Origin: Ignavibacteriales bacterium
GTDB taxonomy: Bacteria; Bacteroidota; Ignavibacteria; Ignavibacteriales; Melioribacteraceae
Direction of reading: 5' to 3'
DNA: 5,881 nucleotides
NCBI GenBank assembly: GCA_020059785.1
Contig: JAGVBL010000038.1
Coordinates: forward strand, 1 to 5,881
Positions 1-5,143 of the stretch are shown here, piece by piece. Each line of letters opens with the position of its first letter. The first letter of the stretch is position 1. The position numbers were made by a program, and so were the translations under genes. Under the pieces are notes generated by a model, which made no database searches, had not been told where the DNA came from, and saw only the letters and a program-made list of their open reading frames with translations.

Positions 1-8
1 ATTTTCAA

Positions 9-28
9 GTTCTCCATTTTTTGAGAAC
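9..28. repeat. Small inverted repeat (hairpin) at left edge
   Basis: GTTCTC (9-14) and GAGAAC (23-28) are perfect complements around an 8-base T-rich loop. An AT-rich stretch with a short T run (44-48) follows. The hairpin could be the weak terminator of a gene outside the window, but the stem is only six pairs and the T run is displaced, so I claim only the structure. Confidence 0.35.
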
Positions 29-46
29 CTAAATTTCAACTTCTTT

Positions 47-82
47 TTACTGACATTTCTATTGAGTCGTATTACTGACATT
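47..82. repeat. 11-base direct repeat in the leader of the M1 peptidase gene
   Basis: The string TTACTGACATT occurs at 47-57 and again at 72-82, a period of 25 bases, in the otherwise non-coding 215-base leader. Two copies about two and a half helical turns apart could be a tandem regulator site or simple drift in AT-rich DNA. I see no coding gene in 1-215. Confidence 0.4.
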
Positions 83-134
83 CTTAAAGAGTTATTACAT
101 ATTATAAAATTATTTCATTATGCTAATTGGTATT

Positions 135-182
135 TATTTTTGATAATTATATTTTGACAACATCTATTAAGATATTTACTGT
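135..182 (+). promoter_or_regulatory. Weak promoter candidates upstream of the M1 peptidase
   Basis: A perfect TTGACA lies at 154-159, but the best -10 at normal spacing (TACTGT, 177-182) is poor. An exact match to the Bacteroidetes -7 consensus TAnnTTTG (TATTTTTG, 135-142) is also present, without a convincing -33 TTG at the usual distance. Either could drive the gene at 216; neither is strong. Confidence 0.2.
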
Positions 183-215
183 GCCTAATTTCATAAAAGT
201 AGTGATTAGAGTAAA

Positions 216-1838
216 ATGAAAAAAACAATTTTATTACTATTTGTTACGCTTCGTTTATTTGCTCAGTTTGGTTCCCAGGATTCCGGAGGCAAACTTTTAC
301 CCGAACAATCGTGCTACGATGTAACACATTACGATTTAAACCTTCAAATCGATCCGGTTACCAGGTCAATAGGTGGAACCGTTACAATTTCTGCAACATC
401 ATTAAAAAGCTTTTATAGGATGATTGTTGATCTTGACACGACTTTTACAATCGACAATATCGAATTGATAAAACCGCTCTCAAACTCTATTTCATTTAAT
501 CATTACAACGGTAAAATTTTTATTGAGTTTAGTAATGAGATAGAAGCAAATGAAAAAATAGTGCTTGCAATAACTTATAACGGTCAACCGCGTATTGCAA
601 AAAATCCACCCTGGGATGATGGATTCCTCTGGCGCAAAACAAAGGATGATATCGACTGGATAACACTAACATGCCAGGGTGGCGGCGCAGATATCTGGAT
701 TCCATGCAAAGATCATCCAAGCGACGAACCCGATTCAGTTTCATTACACATAACAGTTCCCAAAGACCTCGTTTGCATTGGCAGCGGAAGATTCATTTCT
801 TCTGTTATCAATACCGATGGCACTAAAACATGGAATTGGTTCGTATCAACTCCAATCAACAATTACAATATTATGTTTTATCTCGGTCCATATAAACCGA
901 TTGAATACGACTTTACAAGTATTACAGGTGAAAAATTTCCGTTTACAGTATGGGTTCTGCCGGAAAGTTATGATAAAGCAAAATTGCATTCCGTTCAGTT
1001 CCTACAACACATGAGAGTAAACGAAGAACTTTGCGGACCATATCCGTTCCGCGCGGATAAATATGCTGTTGTAGAAACTCCTCATCTTGGAATGGAGCAT
1101 CAAACTGTAATTGCATACGGATACGGATGGAAAGACGATCCTAACTTCCCTATCGACTGGCTGCATCACCATGAATTTTCGCACGAATGGTTTGGAAATC
1201 TTGTAACTGTAAAAGACTGGAGCGATTTCTGGATTCATGAAGGAATCGGATTGTATCTTCAACCCCTCTATCTAGAGAAAATTTACGGTAAAAAAGAATA
1301 TATCGGTTATTTACGAAAGTATAAGAGAATTCAAAATAAAAAACCGGTGGCTCCGCGCGCAGAGCTTACAAGCAGCGAAGCTTATAACGGAGATATCTAT
1401 AACAAAGGTGCATGGATTGTTCATACACTACGATATTATGTTGGCGACGATGCATTCTTTAAAATACTTAGAAGATGGGCTTATCCAACCGAAGAGATGG
1501 AAAGCATAACTGACGGAAGACAATGCAGAAATGCCGATACGGATGAGATAATGAAAATTGCAGAAAAGTTTTCGGGCAAACAATTGGACTGGTTCTTCGA
1601 AGTCTATCTAAGGAATGCGCCTCTTCCAAAACTTCATTACAAAATTGAAGAGAATAACCTCTCTCTCTGGTGGGAAACGGTTAACAATCTTCCTTTCTAT
1701 TTACCGGTTGAAGTTAAATGCGGCAGTAAAATTACACGAGTTGAAATGATTAATGGAAAAGGGGAAATAATGATCGATTCCAGTCAGGATTTCAAAATTG
1801 ATCCTGACGAATGGATTCTGATGGAATTAGTCCCGTAG
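216..1838 (+). CDS. Secreted M1-family zinc metallopeptidase (aminopeptidase-like)
   Basis: This is a 540-residue member of the gluzincin M1 family, which removes N-terminal residues from peptides. The zinc site is complete: H319-E320-F-S-H323, with the third ligand E342 in WIHEG, the M1 pattern HExxH-X18-E. The substrate-binding GAMEN motif appears as L-G-M-E-H (291-295). Y395 in IYNKGAW fits the transition-state tyrosine. The N-terminus (two lysines then a hydrophobic run to about residue 17, ending near Ala-Gln) looks like a signal peptide, so the enzyme is probably periplasmic or surface-exposed. The order is an N-terminal beta domain (about 30-220), the catalytic domain (about 230-440), and a short beta-rich tail. 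It lacks the large helical C-terminal domain of E. coli PepN (about 870 residues). The ATG is fixed by an in-frame TAG at 207-209. It is probably transcribed alone or leads the + strand run. The family call is very secure; substrate range is unknown. Confidence 0.95.
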   Translation: MKKTILLLFVTLRLFAQFGSQDSGGKLLPEQSCYDVTHYDLNLQIDPVTRSIGGTVTISATSLKSFYRMIVDLDTTFTIDNIELIKPLSNSISFNHYNGKIFIEFSNEIEANEKIVLAITYNGQPRIAKNPPWDDGFLWRKTKDDIDWITLTCQGGGADIWIPCKDHPSDEPDSVSLHITVPKDLVCIGSGRFISSVINTDGTKTWNWFVSTPINNYNIMFYLGPYKPIEYDFTSITGEKFPFTVWVLPESYDKAKLHSVQFLQHMRVNEELCGPYPFRADKYAVVETPHLGMEHQTVIAYGYGWKDDPNFPIDWLHHHEFSHEWFGNLVTVKDWSDFWIHEGIGLYLQPLYLEKIYGKKEYIGYLRKYKRIQNKKPVAPRAELTSSEAYNGDIYNKGAWIVHTLRYYVGDDAFFKILRRWAYPTEEMESITDGRQCRNADTDEIMKIAEKFSGKQLDWFFEVYLRNAPLPKLHYKIEENNLSLWWETVNNLPFYLPVEVKCGSKITRVEMINGKGEIMIDSSQDFKIDPDEWILMELVP

Positions 1839-1898
1839 TTACTTCCTGGCATTTTTTTATAGAATCATTTTGAAAGTAAAACAAAGGAAAGAAAGAAT

Positions 1899-2261
1899 AT
1901 GAATGAAACAATTATTTTATTAATTATAGGGTTAACCGGCGGACTTGTAAGCGGAGTTCTCGGTATTGGAGGCGGAATTGTAATAATTCCGATGCTGGTA
2001 GGATTTCTTGGTTATACACAAAAAGATGCACAGGGCACATCACTTGGATTGCTCCTTTTACCAATCGGAATTCTGGCAGTAATGAATTATTATAAAGCGG
2101 GACACATCCAGTTGAAAGCTGTTGGAATTATGGTAATTACCTTTGTTATAGGAAGCTATATTTCTTCGTTATATGCTATCAACTTACCCGAGGGAACACT
2201 AAAGAAGTTATTTGCTGTGTTTCTTTTTCTTTATGCTTTAAAACTTTTCTTTGAAAAATAA
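1899..2261 (+). CDS. Half-size TauE/SafE-type membrane permease
   Basis: A 120-residue, very hydrophobic protein resembling one repeat of the TauE/SafE family (Pfam 'sulfite exporter TauE/SafE'), whose members are linked to export of sulfite, sulfoacetate and related anions or are uncharacterised. The N-terminal glycine-rich segment G-L-T-G-G-L-V-S-G-V-L-G-I-G-G-G (11-26) followed by I-I-P-M-L, then a GTSLGLLLLP segment, is typical of the family repeat. I count about four membrane segments (roughly 4-33, 46-64, 71-92, 98-118). Typical members have two repeats and 240-270 residues, so this one would have to dimerise to rebuild a full transporter. An AAAGGAAAG ribosome site (1883-1891) supports the start, 60 bases after the peptidase. 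Its last 11 bases overlap the next gene. Family call is good; the substrate cannot be stated. Confidence 0.85.
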   Translation: MNETIILLIIGLTGGLVSGVLGIGGGIVIIPMLVGFLGYTQKDAQGTSLGLLLLPIGILAVMNYYKAGHIQLKAVGIMVITFVIGSYISSLYAINLPEGTLKKLFAVFLFLYALKLFFEK

Positions 2262-3171
2262 TTTAGATGAGGTAAAAATTTTTTCTAAGCAGATATCGAG
2301 AACCTTTGCAATTTTTCTTGCGCTGCTTGTTACTTTCTTATGGTCCACATCATTTGTGATTATTAAACTTGGGTTAAAGGAAATTCCTCCTTTAACTTTT
2401 GCCGGATTGAGATACTCTATTGCATTTATAATTCTTCTTCCATTTATCCTCCGTAAGGAAAAATTAGAAGAGGTTAAAAACTTAGATAAGAAAGCATGGC
2501 AAAAATTAATTCTGCTTGGAATAATTTTTTATGCTGCAACACAAGGGACTCAGTTTATCGGACTGTCTTTGCTTCCTTCCGTTACTGTTAGTCTATGGCT
2601 TAACTTCACTCCAATTATAGTAGCACTACTTGGTATTTTTCTTATTTCCGAAATCCCGACCAAGCAGCAATGGATAGGAACACTATTATTTATTTCCGGA
2701 ATACTTGTTTACTTTTTTCCTGTTTCGCTTTCAAGCGATCAAACACTTGGATTAATTGTAATGACAATTGGTGTATTAGCCAATTCCGGTTCTGCAATTC
2801 TTGGAAGAGAAATTAACAGAAGCGCAAAACATCATCCTCTTGTAGTTACAGTAATAAGCATGGGGGTTGGTGCGGTTCTTCTGCTAATTATTGGAGTTGT
2901 TGTTCAGGGGTTACCCGCTATCAACTTTACTACTATTCTGTATTTGCTCTGGCTGGCTTTGATAAATACTGCTCTAGCATTTACTCTATGGAATATTTCA
3001 CTTCGCTCTTTAACGGCAATGGAATCAAGTATAATTAACGGAACAATGCTTATTCAAATTGCTCTGCTTGCCTGGATATTTTTAGGTGAATCAATTTCAC
3101 TAAAAGAAATTCTTGGGATGGTAATAGCCGCCACCGGGGCTCTCTTCGTTCAATTAAAGCGAACTTCTTAA
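2251..3171 (+). CDS. EamA/DMT-superfamily transporter (TTG start)
   Basis: A 306-residue inner-membrane protein with the two-repeat architecture of the drug/metabolite transporter superfamily, about ten membrane helices. The first EamA repeat (about 15-150) carries the typical F-L-W-S-T-S-F-V-I-I-K start and an L-R-Y early in helix 2; the second spans about 165-302 and ends with the family-like L-G-E-S-I-S...G-x-x-I-A-A-T-G-A. Family members export amino acids, metabolites or drugs; the substrate here is unknown. The reading frame opens after a TAA at 2239-2241, has no in-frame ATG before the second repeat, and TTG at 2251 is the only conventional start ahead of helix 1. It overlaps the upstream stop by 11 bases with no evident Shine-Dalgarno, so translation is probably coupled to the TauE-like gene. 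Confidence 0.9.
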   Translation: MKNNLDEVKIFSKQISRTFAIFLALLVTFLWSTSFVIIKLGLKEIPPLTFAGLRYSIAFIILLPFILRKEKLEEVKNLDKKAWQKLILLGIIFYAATQGTQFIGLSLLPSVTVSLWLNFTPIIVALLGIFLISEIPTKQQWIGTLLFISGILVYFFPVSLSSDQTLGLIVMTIGVLANSGSAILGREINRSAKHHPLVVTVISMGVGAVLLLIIGVVVQGLPAINFTTILYLLWLALINTALAFTLWNISLRSLTAMESSIINGTMLIQIALLAWIFLGESISLKEILGMVIAATGALFVQLKRTS

Positions 3172-3199
3172 CCGGAATTTTAGTTGGTTTATTGTTCCC

Positions 3200-3209
3200 T
3201 CACATGTGA
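3200..3209. promoter_or_regulatory. Perfect 10-base palindrome ahead of the redox pair
   Basis: TCACATGTGA is a perfect palindrome in the 95-base gap between the transporter and the thioredoxin-like gene, 57 bases before the latter's ATG. Its position and symmetry suit an operator for a dimeric regulator. The half sites resemble CRP/FNR half sites (TGTGA), but in the reverse arrangement and without their spacer. No clear promoter boxes flank it, so function is inferred. Confidence 0.3.
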
Positions 3210-3266
3210 ATCCTTTAGTGCCGGATTACATCTAACATTCCAAAAAAATAATATACAGGAGAAAAA

Positions 3267-3614
3267 ATGTTAAGAACAAACCTAACTCATGTTTTATCCG
3301 AACAGGAACACTCAAAACTTTTACAGGAAAATGACAATGTAATGATCTGCTGCGGCAGAATGGGACCGATGTGCATTCCTGTTTATGAATCGATGGAAGA
3401 GCTTGAAGGGGAATATAAGAACGTAAAATTTGCTGATATGGAATTTGACATTCCCGACTCAAGAGTGATCAGAAATTTACCCGAGTGCAGAAGTTTTCAA
3501 GGATTACCCTTTGTTGTTTATTATAAGAATGGTAACGTTGTTAAAGCTACCAGTTCAATCCAGTCTAAAGAGCAGATCACAGAAATTTTAGACGAACATT
3601 TCGGTAAAAACTAA
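3267..3614 (+). CDS. Atypical thioredoxin-like protein with C-X6-C active site
   Basis: A 115-residue cytoplasmic thioredoxin-fold protein. The family layout is recognisable: an active-site loop followed by Pro (I37-P38), the V-K-F-A-D-M strand (53-58) where thioredoxins have VKF.KVD, a G-L-P (79-81) that supplies the cis-proline next to the active site, then Y-Y-K-N-G-N-V-V, matching the canonical FKNG turn. The usual WCGPC is replaced by C28-C29-G-R-M-G-P-M-C36, which loses the tryptophan and inserts four residues between the cysteines. A further cysteine, C74, lies in L-P-E-C-R-S shortly before the cis-proline. A strong AGGAG (3257-3261) five bases before the ATG fixes the start. It is followed after 28 bases by a thioredoxin reductase-like gene, its likely partner. 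Fold call is good; the disulphide exchange role is inferred from the fold, cysteines and neighbour. Confidence 0.88.
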   Translation: MLRTNLTHVLSEQEHSKLLQENDNVMICCGRMGPMCIPVYESMEELEGEYKNVKFADMEFDIPDSRVIRNLPECRSFQGLPFVVYYKNGNVVKATSSIQSKEQITEILDEHFGKN

Positions 3615-3642
3615 ATTTCTAAAACGACAGAGAAATAATACG

Positions 3643-4593
3643 ATGCAAAATCATTTTGATGTTATAGTAATAGGTGCTGGGGCTGCTGGTTTGACCGCCG
3701 GAATCTATTTATCCCGCGCAAAAGTAAATACGCTCATACTTAATGAAGGAGCGATCGGCGGACAGATGGTTTTAACACATGAGATTGCAAATTATCCCGG
3801 TGTTGAAAGTATTAGCGGTTACGAACTTGCACGCATAATGAAAAGTCAGGCACAGAAATTTGGATGCACAATCAAAAGCAACCTTAAGATTACAAACATG
3901 AATTTACAGGGGGATATTAAAGAGATAACCGTAAACAATAAAGATATTTACACATCCAATGCTGTTATTATTGCAACGGGCGGAAAGTCGCGAACAATTG
4001 GAGCAACGGGGGAAGATCTGTTTAAGGGAAAAGGAATCTCTTATTGTGCCACTTGTGATGGTGACTTTTTTCAAGATAAAGAGATTATTGTTGTGGGCGG
4101 AGGTAATTCCGCCTTAGAGGAAGCAGTATCACTAACCAAATATGCATCAAAAGTAACAATTGTTCATCAGTTCGACCATTTCCAGGCATTCGAATATTAT
4201 GTTGATGAGGCAAAGAAAAATCCCAAAATCAATTTTATAATGGAATCGAAAATAATTGAGTTTTTAGGCGAAGATAAACTCACTCGAGTAAAAATACAAC
4301 ATCAGCAGACCGGGGATATTACTGAGCTTGATATCGATGGCGTTTTCATCTTCATCGGGTATGTCCCCAATACAGAAAAACTGGAAGGAATAGTTGAACT
4401 AAACGACTGGAAAGAAATTGTAGTGGATAAAAACTTAGCAACCAATATACCCGGTGTATTTGCAGCCGGCGATTCAATAGCAAAAAGATACCGCCAGGTT
4501 ACTACTGCCGTTTCAGATGGAACTATAGCTGCTCTTAATGCTGCCGAGTATATTATTAACTCACCTTACGCAAAAAAGTATTCTATTGATTGA
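3643..4593 (+). CDS. Thioredoxin reductase-like flavoprotein lacking the NADPH-specific arginines
   Basis: A 316-residue low-molecular-weight thioredoxin reductase-type FAD enzyme, the usual length. In order: FAD-binding G-A-G-A-A-G (11-16); redox-active C135-A-T-C138-D-G; a second nucleotide fold V-G-G-G-N-S-A-L-E-E (151-160), where most have GGGDSA; and the C-terminal FAD motif F-A-A-G-D (273-277) followed by Y-R-Q-V-T-T-A. In E. coli TrxB the 2'-phosphate of NADPH is held by HRRDGFR (175-181); here those positions read H-Q-F-D-H-F-Q, so all three arginines are gone. The catalytic half is intact, so it probably still passes electrons from FAD to a disulphide, most simply in the upstream C-X6-C protein, but from NADH or another donor. 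It is probably the second gene of a two-gene operon. It may be annotated trxB by similarity; I leave the symbol empty because the cofactor and partner are unlikely to be standard. Confidence 0.92.
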   Translation: MQNHFDVIVIGAGAAGLTAGIYLSRAKVNTLILNEGAIGGQMVLTHEIANYPGVESISGYELARIMKSQAQKFGCTIKSNLKITNMNLQGDIKEITVNNKDIYTSNAVIIATGGKSRTIGATGEDLFKGKGISYCATCDGDFFQDKEIIVVGGGNSALEEAVSLTKYASKVTIVHQFDHFQAFEYYVDEAKKNPKINFIMESKIIEFLGEDKLTRVKIQHQQTGDITELDIDGVFIFIGYVPNTEKLEGIVELNDWKEIVVDKNLATNIPGVFAAGDSIAKRYRQVTTAVSDGTIAALNAAEYIINSPYAKKYSID

Positions 4594-4599
4594 TTTCAG

Positions 4600-4672
4600 A
4601 ACTTTATAGCAAAGCAAGCCTTCATATTTTATAGTTCATTAAAGGCAGTGCGATTTGCATAAATATAAAGTT
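4600..4672. repeat. Long imperfect inverted repeat between convergent genes
   Basis: Nested complementary arms fold this gap into one hairpin: AACTTTATA (4600-4608) with TATAAAGTT (4664-4672), GCAAA (4609-4613) with TTTGC (4654-4658), and GCCTT (4618-4622) with AAGGC (4642-4646). That is 19 pairs with two internal bulges and a 19-base loop. It starts seven bases after the reductase stop and lies before the stop of the opposing gene. No T run follows on either strand, so it is not a classical intrinsic terminator; it may act as a 3' end stabiliser or bidirectional stop. Confidence 0.5.
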
Positions 4673-4704
4673 TAGACCTAAGAGCTGTCTGATTAAGCTT
4701 GGCT

Positions 4705-5061
4705 CTAATGCTCAAATATTCCAAGTAGTCCTGATGATGTGAAATTTTCCGAACTCAAAAACCGTGTTACTTTATCGTGACTTATTTCACCCTTTACCAA
4801 GAATGATAATCCGGTGGCTGTTGGTATTGCTTTTCCAATTTTAATGTTTGATAACTCTAATTGATTGCTCCTACAAAAATCTGAAATTGTTTTTCTAATA
4901 TTTGAAAACTTATTGGAAATTGACTGAGCAGTAACAATTTTACTTTCGCCAGAAATATTAACAAAACCGCCAGATTTTATTTTTAAATAAATCATGTTTG
5001 ATAATCTCTCTCCTTTTTCTGAAATCGTTACAGGTGCTTCTGAAAAAATTTGAGCTTTCAT
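4705..5061 (-). CDS. Small unrecognised protein, probably the mature part of an exported protein
   Basis: I do not recognise a family. From the first in-frame ATG the frame gives 118 residues, beginning M-K-A-Q-I-F-S-E-A-P, with alternating hydrophobic segments (for example I-Y-L-K-I-K and F-V-N-I-S-G) that suggest beta strands, a middle helix-like stretch (about 47-66) with one cysteine, and no membrane segment. The ATG at 5061 has no ribosome site in front. The same frame is open further upstream and encodes a hydrophobic run ending in Leu-Ser-Met-Lys-Ala-Gln, which looks like the core and cleavage region of a signal peptide. An ATG with a good ribosome site lies at 5123 but in another frame (see the separate entry). 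The natural gene therefore probably starts at 5123 and is frameshifted here. It sits 20 bases downstream of another - strand gene, so the two are probably one operon. Confidence 0.6.
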   Translation of the reverse strand: MKAQIFSEAPVTISEKGERLSNMIYLKIKSGGFVNISGESKIVTAQSISNKFSNIRKTISDFCRSNQLELSNIKIGKAIPTATGLSFLVKGEISHDKVTRFLSSENFTSSGLLGIFEH

Positions 5062-5123
5062 GGAGAGGTTTATTTGAAATAGAACTACCGCGATGAAACA
5101 AAAATAAATTTATGTTTTTTCAT
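5059..5123 (-). other. Apparent -1 frameshift splitting a signal peptide from the gene at 4705-5061
   Basis: From ATG at 5123 the sequence reads M-K-K-H-K-F-I-F-V-S-S-R then TAG. The downstream gene's frame is open across the same stretch and reads C-F-I-A-V-V-L-F-Q-I-N-L-S just before the M-K-A-Q at 5061. Moving back one base at the five-T run (5100-5104) joins them into a textbook signal peptide: a lysine-rich start, a hydrophobic core and an Ala-Gln end. Causes could be a one-base loss in the sequence or assembly, a genuine inactivating mutation, or slippage on the T run during expression. The sequence alone does not decide. Confidence 0.65.
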
Positions 5124-5130
5124 TTTGTTA

Positions 5131-5136
5131 TTCCTT
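5131..5136 (-). promoter_or_regulatory. Shine-Dalgarno AAGGAA for an ATG at 5123
   Basis: Read on the - strand, AAGGAA lies seven bases before the ATG at 5123, within the 20-base gap after the upstream gene's stop. It is this site that argues for a start at 5123 rather than at 5061, where no comparable purine tract exists. Confidence 0.6.
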
Positions 5137-5143
5137 AATTACT

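Noticed and set aside
1..81. Possible start of a - strand gene running off the left edge (ATG at 79-81)
   Set aside because: Only 27 codons are visible, there is no ribosome site or recognisable motif, and AT-rich DNA gives such short frames often. It is mentioned only in the circularity observation.
529..744. Open - strand frame inside the M1 peptidase gene, and similar ones at 1002-1262
   Set aside because: They lie opposite a gene with a complete catalytic signature, their products are compositionally odd, and they have no ribosome site. They are shadows of the coding strand.
778..1014. Overlapping + strand frame within the M1 peptidase gene
   Set aside because: It is out of frame with conserved M1 sequence and starts without any initiation signal; no domain is visible.
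1839..1898. Terminator after the M1 peptidase, suggested by a seven-T run near 1852-1858
   Set aside because: The only sequence before the Ts lacks a convincing stem, so there is no intrinsic terminator I can support; the next genes may be read through.
3232..3462. Open - strand frame opposite the thioredoxin-like gene
   Set aside because: The + strand carries a thioredoxin fold with a strong ribosome site; the antisense product has no recognisable feature.
4682..4714. AGAGC / GCTCT inverted repeat as a terminator near the 3' end of the - strand gene
   Set aside because: Only five pairs around a long loop and no adjacent T run; too weak to call.
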